A DNA stretch of 18,053 bases from an uncultured Anaerovibrio sp. GTDB lineage: Bacteria > Bacillota > Negativicutes > Selenomonadales > Selenomonadaceae. The stretch spans positions 1-18,053 of the forward strand of contig CAKPVW010000042.1 in the NCBI GenBank assembly GCA_934196075.1. Reading direction: 5' to 3'. Position 1 is the first letter of the stretch, and each line of letters begins with the position of its first letter. A program made the translations under genes and the position numbers. The notes under the pieces are model-generated. The model was not told the origin of the DNA. It searched no databases and was given only the letters and a program-made list of their open reading frames with translations. Positions 7,364 through 17,597 of the stretch are shown here, piece by piece.

Positions 7364-7694
7364 GATGCAATTTTGGAGTCGTAGCGTCCTGATACACGGA
7401 TAAATAAAGCAGAAATGTATTTTTCAAAAGATAAAAATATGAGATGATATAATGAGATATATAACTGGAAAGATATAGAAATGTTGATAATAATAGAAAG
7501 TTGTGCTATGATAATGTACATGCTGAAAGGGCGTGCATTAGGACATCCATACTATCTCAATTAATGTGAAAACATATTTTATTTCACTGGGATTCAGTGC
7601 GATGGAGATATTGCAACCTCTATATATAGTACATTTTATGTTATGTATGGGGGTATCGTATACAACACTAAAAAGATTGTAAGGTTGGTATATT
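7364..7694. other. AT-rich intergenic region carrying the operon promoter and a long leader
   Basis: There is no credible gene in these 331 bases. The left part is AT-rich and includes an isolated TATAAT (7448-7453) without a matching -35 box. The right part is the predicted 5' leader of the glycan operon, about 175 bases from the predicted start site to the first ATG. I saw no terminator-type hairpin with a T run in the leader and no ops/JUMPStart element. Confidence 0.6.
7484..7512 (+). promoter_or_regulatory. Extended -10 sigma-A promoter of the glycan-modification operon
   Basis: A TTGATA -35 box (7484-7489), a 17-base spacer and a TATGAT -10 box (7507-7512) are preceded by TG at 7504-7505 (extended -10). 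The start site would be near 7519. It is the only good promoter I see before the ten-gene run 7695-17356. Confidence 0.65.
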
Positions 7695-8351
7695 ATGGGA
7701 TTATTAAATAAGCTGAAGGTTTTATCCAAGTTATCATTAACAAAATTTATATATTATAACTGGTTTTGTTCCCATGTTGAGCGACATGGCAGAGGAATGT
7801 TACTGCCCTATAAAAATGCAGTTATCGAGATGGATAAAGGAGCTAAAATTATCATAGAGGGAGATGGCAGTATAGCTATCAATCCTAATCGACCAAGAGG
7901 ATCTCAAGCAGAAGCTTTTATACGAATGCGGGAAAATGCTGTACTTAGAGTGCATAAAAGTCTCAGTCTATGTTACAAGGCCACAATAGAAATACATAAG
8001 GATGCAGAAGTTGAAATTGGATCTGCCTATATAAATTCGGATGCAGTTATTTTAGCAGCAAAAAAAATAAAGCTAGGAGAGGAATGTTTGGTTTCAAGAA
8101 TGGTTTTTATTTTTGATGCAGATCATCATCCTATATACAATGAAGCTGGTGAACAAGTGAATTTGCCAAGGCCAGTTGTGATAGGGAACCATGTCTGGAT
8201 AGGATTGCAGTCCGTGGTTGTGCGTGGCAGCAAAATAGGTGATGGAGCTGTGATAGCTGCTAATTCTTTGGTTGGTGGAAAGATAAAATCAGGCACAATG
8301 GCTTCAGGTAATCCTGCTAGATCTTATTCTGAAATCAAATGGAGTGTATAG
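7695..8351 (+). CDS. Left-handed beta-helix (hexapeptide-repeat) acyltransferase
   Basis: The 218-residue cytoplasmic protein has the isoleucine-rich hexapeptide periodicity of the LbetaH acetyltransferases (WcaF/maltose O-acetyltransferase-like group). The C-terminal half carries the typical block VVIGNHVWIGLQSVVVRGSKIG and IAANSLVGGKIKSG, ending in ASGNPARSY. The DADHHPIYN segment before it contains the His usually used as general base. The N-terminal 40 residues are basic and aromatic and may touch the membrane. Such enzymes move acetyl or other acyl groups from CoA or ACP to sugar hydroxyl or amino groups. It is the first gene of the operon, after a long leader and with a weak ribosome-binding site (AAGG at 7681-7684). 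The donor and acceptor cannot be read from the sequence, but the ACP gene downstream allows an acyl-ACP donor. Confidence 0.88.
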   Translation: MGLLNKLKVLSKLSLTKFIYYNWFCSHVERHGRGMLLPYKNAVIEMDKGAKIIIEGDGSIAINPNRPRGSQAEAFIRMRENAVLRVHKSLSLCYKATIEIHKDAEVEIGSAYINSDAVILAAKKIKLGEECLVSRMVFIFDADHHPIYNEAGEQVNLPRPVVIGNHVWIGLQSVVVRGSKIGDGAVIAANSLVGGKIKSGTMASGNPARSYSEIKWSV

Positions 8352-8357
8352 TCTAAT

Positions 8358-9554
8358 ATGGAATCTATTATAGAAAAGAAAAGCTGTGTCGGATGCAAAG
8401 CTTGCGGTGATATATGTCCCCAGCAGGCCATATCCTTTCCTATAGATGAAGAAGGTTTTTGGCATCCCAAAATTGATCAGTCAAAATGCATAGATTGTCA
8501 TTTGTGTGAAAGGGCATGTCCAGTATTGCAACGGCCTAAAAGACAAATGAGTAATCAAAAACAGCCTTTGGTATATGCGGCCTACCATGCAAAACACGAT
8601 ATTCGTTGCAATAGCACTTCAGGAGGAATGTATTATGCCTTGGCAGAAAATATTCTGGCTCAGGGTGGTTGGCTGGCCGGCTGTGTCTATACAGAGGATT
8701 TTGATCATGCGGAGCACATTGTGTCGAATACCATGGAAGGCCTTCAGCGTATTATGCGCTCCAAATATTTTCAGAGTGATACCCATGGTATTTATAAGAA
8801 AGTAAAGAAGCTTTTGTGTAGTGGAGAGAAGGTACTATTTTGTGGTTCTCCCTGTCAGGTCGCTGCTTTGTACAGATTCTTAGGCAAGGAATATGATAAT
8901 CTTTACACAGTTGATTTTATTTGTAGAGGCATAAACACCCCGTTGGCATATCAATCATATATGAAAGAATTGATAGAGGAATATAAATCACCTTTGCAGG
9001 AAGTAAGGTTTAAAGATAAAAGCAAAGGTTGGACTAAATTGGGCACCAAGATAATTTTTACCAATGGCAAGGTTGTATATCGCAATAGATTTAATGACCC
9101 ATGGGTAAATGGTTTTATTTGTGGTGATATTTATATGCGCCCCTCTTGTGCAGAATGTCATTTTAAGGAATTTCCTCGTATAGCTGACATTACTATTGGT
9201 GATTTTTGGGGTATAGCTTTAACCGAGAATGAAAAAAAATATGGTTTATCTGTGGCTATTGTCAACAATCATAGGGGCAGGGAATTGTTTGACTTATCAA
9301 AGCAATCATTAGTTTATCGAGAAGAAAGTCTTGCCAGAGCAATTGCTGGTAATCCAGCATTATTACATCCAGCTCCCATCAGTGAGAATCGAAAAAAGTT
9401 TTTCAGTCTATTGAAAACCCGTAAGTATAGTGATGCCGTATGGGAAACGATGGATTTGGCATGGCCTAAATGGCAAATCAGAGCATGGTATTTACAACTT
9501 AGAGATATTGCAGTTAGTAACTTGAGAAGTATAAAACGGAGGCTCAGAGGATGA
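8358..9554 (+). CDS. Coenzyme F420 hydrogenase/dehydrogenase beta-subunit-like protein, 2x[4Fe-4S]
   Basis: The 398 residues begin with a ferredoxin domain carrying two 4Fe-4S motifs (Cys10, 13, 16, 20 and Cys44, 47, 50, 54). FrhB/FdhB-type N- and C-terminal domains follow, with STSGGMYYALAE, FCGSPCQVAAL, DFICRG, the Cys-rich MRPSCAECHF and ADITIGDFWGI. This family is common in polysaccharide loci of anaerobes, often next to polysaccharide pyruvyl transferases, but its reaction there is not established to my knowledge. An electron-transfer or reductive step on a sugar or acyl group is the usual guess. It begins 6 bases after the previous stop and overlaps the next gene by ATGA, which indicates tight translational coupling. 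No pyruvyl transferase is present in this window, so its partner is unclear. Confidence 0.88.
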   Translation: MESIIEKKSCVGCKACGDICPQQAISFPIDEEGFWHPKIDQSKCIDCHLCERACPVLQRPKRQMSNQKQPLVYAAYHAKHDIRCNSTSGGMYYALAENILAQGGWLAGCVYTEDFDHAEHIVSNTMEGLQRIMRSKYFQSDTHGIYKKVKKLLCSGEKVLFCGSPCQVAALYRFLGKEYDNLYTVDFICRGINTPLAYQSYMKELIEEYKSPLQEVRFKDKSKGWTKLGTKIIFTNGKVVYRNRFNDPWVNGFICGDIYMRPSCAECHFKEFPRIADITIGDFWGIALTENEKKYGLSVAIVNNHRGRELFDLSKQSLVYREESLARAIAGNPALLHPAPISENRKKFFSLLKTRKYSDAVWETMDLAWPKWQIRAWYLQLRDIAVSNLRSIKRRLRG

Positions 9555-11311
9555 GAGATTTTAATTCTCTAATGAAGCTTGGCAGGAAATTAGCCAAAAA
9601 GGGATTTCCCGATGAAAAAGGAGAAAAAATTAAAATTGCCGTATTGGGTAGTTCGTCTATTCAGCATTTTGTTTTGTTTTTACGTGCTAATTTGTATGAA
9701 TGTGGTATTCAAGCTGATATATATGAAGGCGAATACAATGGCATAAATATGGATGTATATGATGAAGCTTCACCTATGTATGATTTTGCACCAGACTATG
9801 TTTTGCTACTGACGCATTATCTAGATTTGAAGGTTTATCCTGCGTTGTTGTCCACTAAGGATGAAGTAAAAGATTTTGCTGATGGTGCAATGTCGTACTA
9901 TCAAAATTTGTGGAAAACATTACATAAAAATTTACCTCAGGTTAGAATTCTCCAAAGTAATTTTGTTATTCCTCCGGAACACTTATTAGGCAATTTGGAG
10001 AGACAAGTTGTTTATAGCAGAAGCTCTTTTTTAAATATGCTAAATAATCTGTTAGTGGAACAAAAGCCTGAATCGGTGACAATTGTTGACTTGGATTTGC
10101 TTTCCTGCTACAAAGGAAAAGATAATTGGTTTGATTATTCGGGATATTTTTTAAGCAAATCAGGGTTTAGATTGGATTATCTGCCTGAGGCAACTGGAGC
10201 TTATGCTGATATTATTAGATTACAGCAAGGTAAGGTGCGCAAATGTCTAGTTCTTGATCTGGATAATACCATTTGGGGAGGAACTGTAGGCGATTTGGGG
10301 TGGGATGGCATTATGCTGGACCCTAATGAAGCGACTGGAGAAGCATATAGATATTTTCAGCAATATGTACTTGCCTTAAAGGAAAGAGGCGTTATTTTAG
10401 CTGTATGTAGCAAGAATGAAGAACATATTGCCAAGGAAGCATTTGAAAAAAATACTCATATGATTTTGCATATGGACGATATAGCATGTTTTGTGGCCAA
10501 TTGGCAGGACAAAGCCTCAAACATTCGTCATATTGCTAACGAATTGAATATAGGTTTGGATAGTCTAGTATTTTTTGACGACAATCCTGCTGAGAGGGAA
10601 ATAGTACATAATTTTTTACCTGAAGTAGAAGTTATAGATGTTCCTGAGGATCCCGCATTATATGTAACAGCTTTGGATAAAAATTCGCCCTTTCAGTGGT
10701 TGGAACTGACTAAGGAAGATGTTTCACGTAGTAATTCGTATATCGAGAACAGAAAGCGTACTGCTATGAGTAATCAATTTGTGGATTATGACTCATATTT
10801 GCAGGCCTTGGAAATGTGTGGCAATGTTACAGTGGTCGGCGAAAAGGAAGTACCTCGTTTTACACAGCTTTTAAATAAGTCAAATCAGTTTAACCTTAGA
10901 ACAGAGCGTTACACTGAGGGGGAAATCAGTGCTATGTTGGATAATCCACAATACAGCTTATTGGCATTTGAATTAAAGGACAAGTTCAGTGATTATGGTA
11001 TTATTTCCTGTGTCATATTGGAATGGCAGGATAAGCAATGCTTTATACGTTCCTGGGTTATGAGTTGCAGGGTGCTGAAGCGTGGTGTGGAATATATGAT
11101 GTTTGATCGTATATATCAGCTGGCAGGGGATAAGAAGGTTGCTCAGATAAAGGGAGAGTATTTGCCTACTAAAAAGAATGTCTTGGTAAAAGATTTTCTT
11201 GATGATTTAGGCTTTGATCTGGATTATGCCAATGAAGCTGGTGAAAAGTATTATCATTGGGACATTGCTAAACAACCAATGCAGAAATATTTTATTAAAG
11301 AAATTAATTAA
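9551..11311 (+). CDS. FkbH-like HAD-superfamily protein (HAD-IIIC), acyl-loading enzyme candidate
   Basis: FkbH-family proteins take a glyceryl group from 1,3-bisphosphoglycerate, dephosphorylate it and load it onto an acyl carrier protein (known for polyketide pathways). The 586-residue product has the three-part family architecture: an SGNH-like N-terminal domain starting VLGSSSIQHF (about 30-230), a HAD domain and a GNAT-like C-terminal domain with RSWVMSCRVLKRGVEYMM. HAD motifs are complete: LDLDNT with Asp236 and Asp238, CSKNE at 286-290, Lys321 and FFDDNPAE with Asp343 and Asp344. The next gene, 17 bases away, encodes an ACP, which is the expected partner. FkbH-like proteins also occur in O-antigen and capsule loci, where they probably supply N- or O-linked short acids. 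The glyceryl assignment is from family knowledge, and the actual substrate could be another small acid. Confidence 0.9.
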   Translation: MRDFNSLMKLGRKLAKKGFPDEKGEKIKIAVLGSSSIQHFVLFLRANLYECGIQADIYEGEYNGINMDVYDEASPMYDFAPDYVLLLTHYLDLKVYPALLSTKDEVKDFADGAMSYYQNLWKTLHKNLPQVRILQSNFVIPPEHLLGNLERQVVYSRSSFLNMLNNLLVEQKPESVTIVDLDLLSCYKGKDNWFDYSGYFLSKSGFRLDYLPEATGAYADIIRLQQGKVRKCLVLDLDNTIWGGTVGDLGWDGIMLDPNEATGEAYRYFQQYVLALKERGVILAVCSKNEEHIAKEAFEKNTHMILHMDDIACFVANWQDKASNIRHIANELNIGLDSLVFFDDNPAEREIVHNFLPEVEVIDVPEDPALYVTALDKNSPFQWLELTKEDVSRSNSYIENRKRTAMSNQFVDYDSYLQALEMCGNVTVVGEKEVPRFTQLLNKSNQFNLRTERYTEGEISAMLDNPQYSLLAFELKDKFSDYGIISCVILEWQDKQCFIRSWVMSCRVLKRGVEYMMFDRIYQLAGDKKVAQIKGEYLPTKKNVLVKDFLDDLGFDLDYANEAGEKYYHWDIAKQPMQKYFIKEIN

Positions 11312-11328
11312 AGTAAGGAGAAATAAAA

Positions 11329-11562
11329 ATGGATGTAAAAAACAAATTGCAGGAGATTTTTCAGGATGTATTTGATGATGAGGATATTGAGTTATTCGAT
11401 GAAATGACAGCAGCCGATGTAGAGGATTGGGATTCTCTGTCTCATATAACACTGATTCATGAGATTGAAGCAGCTTTTGGGATTCGCTTTACCACTAAAG
11501 AGGTACTTTCAACAAAAAATGTTGGCGAATTTATTGCATTAATAGAAAATAAGATTGCATGA
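11329..11562 (+). CDS. Acyl carrier protein
   Basis: This small acidic protein of 77 residues has a four-helix ACP fold. The phosphopantetheine attachment site is Ser36 in WDSLSHITLI (the DSL motif). A ribosome-binding site AAGGAG sits about 8 bases before the ATG. It is not the housekeeping AcpP by context: it lies between an FkbH-like loader and a MaoC/SDR pair, so it is probably a dedicated carrier for the acyl group made by this operon. It would need a phosphopantetheinyl transferase encoded elsewhere. Confidence 0.93.
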   Translation: MDVKNKLQEIFQDVFDDEDIELFDEMTAADVEDWDSLSHITLIHEIEAAFGIRFTTKEVLSTKNVGEFIALIENKIA

Positions 11563-11570
11563 GGTAAGAT

Positions 11571-11989
11571 ATGAAACACTATTCTTTGTCAGATATTTAT
11601 GTTGGAATGAAAGAAGTGTTTTCTGTAAAGATTACGGAAGAAACACAGAATACGTTTACTGAATTATCAGGAGACATAAATCCTATGCACCTCGATAAAG
11701 ACATTTGTGTCTCGGGGGGGGGTACAAAGATAAGCTGGTATATGGAATGGCTACAGCTTCATATTACTCTACATTGGTAGGTGTTTATCTGCCAGGAGAG
11801 AAATGTCTGTTTCATAGATGTGAAGTTGAATGGCCGGCACCAGTTTATATAGGCGATACACTAACTATTACTGGCGTAGTTAAGGAAATTGATGAGCAAT
11901 TTCGCCGTATTCATATCAAGGCTTTTATTCGTAATCAGGATGGAGTAAAGGTCTCTAGGGCAAAGTTAATTGTAGGGGTACGGGAATAA
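11571..11989 (+). pseudogene. MaoC-like (R)-hydratase/dehydratase, interrupted at a G9 tract (phase-OFF candidate)
   Basis: MaoC-like hot-dog enzymes hydrate enoyl thioesters or dehydrate 3-hydroxyacyl thioesters on CoA or ACP. The N-terminal part (from ATG 11571) has the family's catalytic D-x4-H in SGDINPMH (Asp35, His40). The frame is then lost in a run of nine G and stops at 11780. The rest of the family sequence continues in another frame from the G run to the stop at 11987-11989: LVYGMATASYYSTLVGVYLPG, PVYIGDTLTITG, and a C-terminal strand. One extra G or two fewer would join the halves. With seven G the spacing from HLD to YGM is 17 residues, the same as in typical family members I recall, so G7 (or G10) should be the ON form. 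The product would be about 139 residues, normal for the family. The stop overlaps the start of the next gene (TAATG). Confidence 0.88.
11714..11722 (+). repeat. Poly-G tract (G9) inside the MaoC-like gene
   Basis: Nine consecutive G in an AT-rich gene form a classic slipped-strand hot spot. It is the only long G run I noticed in the operon. It sits between the catalytic residues and the rest of the fold, so a slip switches the enzyme on or off. A length error in sequencing is the alternative. Confidence 0.9.
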
Positions 11990-12744
11990 TGCGTAAAGAT
12001 GTGTATATAATTACAGGAGCATCTTCTGATATAGGGGTTGCTTTCCTAAGGCGCTTGCAAACTAAATGTGCAGCTGAAGATAGAATTTGCGATATAGTAG
12101 CACAGTATTTTTCCTCAGCTGCGGTGTTAGAAGATTTACAGAAGGAACTGCCTAACCTGAACATAGTACCATATCAGTGCGATTTAGCCAATATGGAGGC
12201 TGTTGAAGCATGGCTTAGTCTTTTGCAGTCAGAGGGGATAGTGCCATCTCATATTTTGCATTTTGCTTCTCCCAAATTTAATTATATGCGTATTAAGCAA
12301 ATGGATTGGCGTAGGATGCAACAAGAAATAAACATTAATGCGGGGGCTATGGCTTTACTATTGAAATATTTTTTGCCTGTTATGGCCAAACAAAAATATG
12401 GCAGAGTAGTGGCCATGTTAACAGCTTATACTATAAATGTTCCACCTAAATTTATGAGTGACTATATAATGTCCAAGTATGCCTTGTTAGGATTGGTAAA
12501 AGCAGCGGCTGTAGAATATGCAGGTAAAGGAATTACAGTAAATGGTATATCTCCCAATATGATGGAAACTAAATTTTTAGCAGATATTGATGAGAGAAGT
12601 ATTGAAATGAATGCTGCTGGTTCGGCGATGAAGCGAAATATTTCTCTTGATGAAGTGTGTGTCGCCATGGAATATCTTTTGTCAGATGAGGCTGGTTACA
12701 TTAATGGAATTAACTTCAACCTTTCTGGTGGTGACAGAATGTAA
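11989..12744 (+). CDS. Short-chain dehydrogenase/reductase (FabG-like)
   Basis: The 251-residue Rossmann-fold oxidoreductase has a nucleotide-binding TGASSDIG (residues 9-16), a structural Asn in NINAGAM (Asn117) and the catalytic YxxxK as Tyr159 and Lys163 in DYIMSKYAL. The end, GYINGINFNLSGG, matches the FabG-type C-terminus. The catalytic Ser expected 13 residues before the Tyr is not obvious: the stretch reads VAMLTAYTINV, with Ala at that distance and Thr145 next to it, so Thr145 may take the role or activity may be altered. The start overlaps the MaoC-like stop. Next to an ACP and a MaoC-like gene, a 3-oxoacyl or 3-hydroxyacyl thioester is the most likely substrate, but a nucleotide sugar cannot be excluded. 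Confidence 0.88.
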   Translation: MRKDVYIITGASSDIGVAFLRRLQTKCAAEDRICDIVAQYFSSAAVLEDLQKELPNLNIVPYQCDLANMEAVEAWLSLLQSEGIVPSHILHFASPKFNYMRIKQMDWRRMQQEININAGAMALLLKYFLPVMAKQKYGRVVAMLTAYTINVPPKFMSDYIMSKYALLGLVKAAAVEYAGKGITVNGISPNMMETKFLADIDERSIEMNAAGSAMKRNISLDEVCVAMEYLLSDEAGYINGINFNLSGGDRM

Positions 12745-12759
12745 GGAGAAATGATCTTA

Positions 12760-13707
12760 ATGGGAATTGTTGAGTATATATGCTTGGGATTACTTTTGCT
12801 AATGGTATTTGTCTTGATATTCAATAGTATTTATATTAGAACCCCTAGGCATCTAAATCAGGTGCGTCCTATTGAAAAGTTTAGGCAAGGGGTTCCCAAT
12901 AATTTGGATATTATGAATACTGGTAGTAATCATGCATATTACTCTATAGATTGGTCCATTGTTGGGGTTAATGGTTTTAGCTTGGCCTCAGGCCCACAGT
13001 CTTTGAGCTGGGATTATCGTTTGGTAAACAAGTATCGCAGTCATATAAAAAAGGAAAAAATTTTACTCATTGTGCTTTCCGACCTAGTGTTTGGTTTTTT
13101 GGAGTACCCGCAGGATAGGGCCAACTTTAGGTATTACTATTTTGTGGAAAATGAGGATATACCTAATAGTACCTGGTGGAAAAAAATTAAGTACAGATAT
13201 CTGCCAGTTCTAGAGAATTGGCGAAATTTTGTTCATTGCTTCTATCATCGAGGCGAATTGTTTCAGGAGAATGAACCATCCTTAGCTTATGCCGAAAAAG
13301 CTTCGGAAGAAAGAATCAATGGGTGGAAGGTTCAATTTAATCTTAAAGATTTGCAGCATAGAGAGTCTTTAGAACATTTACAGGGAAATATACAGAAGGC
13401 TAGTCAACTGTTAAAAAGATTAATTGAGGAAACACAGGCATCAGGTATAATCCCTATTTTAATGTTGCCACCAGTTTCCAGTGTTCTTAATAGCAAAATT
13501 TCTGATGATTTTATTCACGAAGTGATATTGAAGCCTGTGGCTAATGTTGCACCAGATGTACCTTTTTTTAATTATATGAGAGATGTCCGTTTTCAGGATT
13601 ATAAATATTACTATAATGGTGATTTTATGAATCAAGCTGGTCGAGAAAAATTTATGCCGATTCTGTGGCAGGATATTCAGAAGGCAGTAGGAGAGAAGCA
13701 GCAATGA
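12760..13707 (+). CDS. Membrane-anchored SGNH-hydrolase-like protein
   Basis: I do not recognise a named family. The product of about 315 residues begins with one hydrophobic helix (EYICLGLLLLMVFVLIFNSIY) and then a soluble domain that should face outward or sit on the membrane. NLDIMNTGSNHAYYSIDW has the look of an SGNH block I (nucleophile Ser in GSNH), KILLIVLSD could be the following strand, and the C-terminal YNGDFMNQAGREKF stands where DltD- and AlgX-like proteins carry their D-x-x-H block, but with Asn instead of His. That would fit an O-acyl transfer or esterase helper for the acyltransferase downstream. This is inference from motif order only. I chose ATG 12760 because AGGAG (12744-12748) is too close to ATG 12751. 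The end overlaps the flippase start by ATGA. Confidence 0.72.
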   Translation: MGIVEYICLGLLLLMVFVLIFNSIYIRTPRHLNQVRPIEKFRQGVPNNLDIMNTGSNHAYYSIDWSIVGVNGFSLASGPQSLSWDYRLVNKYRSHIKKEKILLIVLSDLVFGFLEYPQDRANFRYYYFVENEDIPNSTWWKKIKYRYLPVLENWRNFVHCFYHRGELFQENEPSLAYAEKASEERINGWKVQFNLKDLQHRESLEHLQGNIQKASQLLKRLIEETQASGIIPILMLPPVSSVLNSKISDDFIHEVILKPVANVAPDVPFFNYMRDVRFQDYKYYYNGDFMNQAGREKFMPILWQDIQKAVGEKQQ

Positions 13708-15212
13708 ATCAAAAAAAAGTAGGTGTCCTGCTTTCCTATGGACAGATTTCTATTACCATGCTAAGCAATCTGCTTTATGTACCTATTATGCTGAGATTGG
13801 TAGGACAAAGTGAATATGGCATATACAGCCTAAGTAATTCTGTTATAGGTTATTTCGCTTTGCTTTATATGGGCATGAGCAGCACATATCTCAAATATTA
13901 TTCTGCTTACAAAAAAGATGCTAATGATTATGGTATAGCCAAGTTAAATGGTTTATTTTTAGTCCTCTTTTCTGTGCTGGGTTTGAGTGCCCTTGTTTTG
14001 GGAGTAGGTCTGTCTTCTAATCTGGAATATATACTTGGTCAAGGTTTAACATCTGATGAATTATCTCTAGCAAGTATTTTATTTGTAATCATGTCGGTAA
14101 ATATGGCCTTGTTGATGCCCAAAACCGTATTTGCTGCTTTGGTAATCTCGCAAGAGCGTTTTATTTTTATCAAATCCTTGGGGATGTTGACCTCGCTGCT
14201 TAATCCATTATTATGCTTGCTGCTTTTATATCAAGGATATGGTTCCATAGGTATGAGTCTGGTTGCCCTTGCGCTAACCTTGGGTGATTTATTGATAAAT
14301 ATATGGTATTGTCGGAGAAAACTGAAGTTACCCTTTGTATTTTCCAAATTGCCCTTTGGCTTGTTGCCAGGTATGTTAAGCTTTTCTATTTTTATTATGA
14401 TTCAGGGAATTATGGATCAATTCAATTGGCATTTGGGTAAGTTACTGCTAACCTATGTGGCAGATAGTGCGGCTATTGCTGTATATAGTATTGGCTTACA
14501 AGTGGATTTGATGTTTGGTAGCATGTCTTCGGCATTTTATGGTGTGGTAGTACCGCAGATTTATAAATTGGTACAGGAAGGTAGAAAAGCGGAAATAACG
14601 GATTTATGGATAAAAGTAGGGCGTTATCAATTTTATGTATTATTTTTTATTTGGGCAGCGTTTTTATTTTTTGGCAAATCATTTGTTTATTTGTGGGCAG
14701 GCCATGGTTATGATGATGCCTATTGGGTGGCGATTATACTAATGACGCCGATAGTGATACATCTTTGTCAGGTTTTGGGTATGGAAATATTGCGGGCATA
14801 TAATAAGCATCCACAATGGGTAATTGCACATTTGCTATTTTCTATAGCTGGTTTTGTTATTTGTATTCCCTTTGCCCAAAGATATGGTGCTATAGGTGTA
14901 GCTATTGGAACATGTATTAATACCTTTATAGTTACTAATATATATGATAATTGGTATTACTATAAATATGGACATTTAGATGTGTTTAAATTCTTTCGCA
15001 ATTTTAGTGGTTTTGTACCAGCATCAGTATTGATAATGATATTTGGTGGATTGCTGTCCTATAATTTTGAAGCTCTTTGTTGGAGTGAATTTTTTGCGCT
15101 GATCTTGGTATTTACCATAGTTTATATAGTTGTCATGTATTTACTAGGGATGAATATTAAAGAGAAAGAACAAATTAAGGCATTGGTTAGTAAAATAAAA
15201 ATTGCTTTTTAG
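13704..15212 (+). CDS. Wzx-type oligosaccharide flippase (MOP superfamily)
   Basis: The integral membrane protein has 502 residues and about 12-14 hydrophobic segments, beginning GVLLSYGQISITMLSNLLYVP and RLVGQSEYGIYSL, which are typical of polysaccharide_synt/Wzx proteins. Such proteins move undecaprenyl-linked glycans from the inner to the outer leaflet of the cytoplasmic membrane. The start at 13704 has GGAGAG at 13690-13695 and overlaps the previous stop. The earlier start at 13665 would only overlap the previous gene. Codons 3-5 contain a run of eight A. The presence of a flippase says that the operon acts on a lipid-linked glycan, yet no glycosyltransferase accompanies it. Confidence 0.92.
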   Translation: MNQKKVGVLLSYGQISITMLSNLLYVPIMLRLVGQSEYGIYSLSNSVIGYFALLYMGMSSTYLKYYSAYKKDANDYGIAKLNGLFLVLFSVLGLSALVLGVGLSSNLEYILGQGLTSDELSLASILFVIMSVNMALLMPKTVFAALVISQERFIFIKSLGMLTSLLNPLLCLLLLYQGYGSIGMSLVALALTLGDLLINIWYCRRKLKLPFVFSKLPFGLLPGMLSFSIFIMIQGIMDQFNWHLGKLLLTYVADSAAIAVYSIGLQVDLMFGSMSSAFYGVVVPQIYKLVQEGRKAEITDLWIKVGRYQFYVLFFIWAAFLFFGKSFVYLWAGHGYDDAYWVAIILMTPIVIHLCQVLGMEILRAYNKHPQWVIAHLLFSIAGFVICIPFAQRYGAIGVAIGTCINTFIVTNIYDNWYYYKYGHLDVFKFFRNFSGFVPASVLIMIFGGLLSYNFEALCWSEFFALILVFTIVYIVVMYLLGMNIKEKEQIKALVSKIKIAF

Positions 15213-15223
15213 GAGTGAAATAT

Positions 15224-17356
<2,133 letters not shown>

Positions 17357-17490
17357 AAACTGTCCGTTATCTTTATAGCTGGCAGAAATCAGTTGATATG
17401 ATATAGGCTGTGGTTCAGGAGAGGACGCTATCTCTATAGGCGGTGTAAGCCTGCGACCCTTGCGTAGTAGAGCTAATATAATTACCCTTG

Positions 17491-17521
17491 TGCCCCTGCA
17501 TTGCAAGAAAATGTAGGGGCA
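17491..17521 (+). terminator. Hairpin after the acyltransferase, possible terminator
   Basis: TGCCCCTGCATT (17491-17502) pairs with AATGTAGGGGCA (17510-17521), with one G-U pair and a 7-base loop. Only a weak T stretch follows (TGTTCATTT), so termination may be partial. A frame just before it (17397-17516, ending PLHCKKM) is open but has no start and may be a coding remnant. Confidence 0.5.
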
Positions 17522-17556
17522 TGTTCATTTAATCATATTGGGTATAATCAAAAATT

Positions 17557-17597
17557 AAGTAGGCTGGTGCAATCAATGCAGCAGCCTACTTTTTTTG
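17557..17597. terminator. Bidirectional hairpin terminator at the end of the operon region
   Basis: AAGTAGGCTG (17557-17566) pairs with CAGCCTACTT (17582-17591), and TTTTTTT follows on the + strand. The other strand also has a T-rich tail (TTAATTTTTG). It should close transcription from both sides. Confidence 0.88.

Noticed and set aside
7513..7694. ops/JUMPStart element
   Set aside because: GGGCGTGC near 7529 only loosely resembles GGCGGTAGCGTG. Too few positions match.
13711..13718. A8 run at the start of the flippase as a third phase-variable tract
   Set aside because: Runs of eight A also occur at 8060-8067 and about 9232-9239 in intact genes here. In such AT-rich DNA they are expected, and the frame is intact.
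17357..17560. Known riboswitch, 6S, SRP or tmRNA in the operon tail
   Set aside because: I compared remembered consensus motifs for glycine, c-di-GMP, fluoride, SRP, RNase P and tmRNA, and none matched convincingly.
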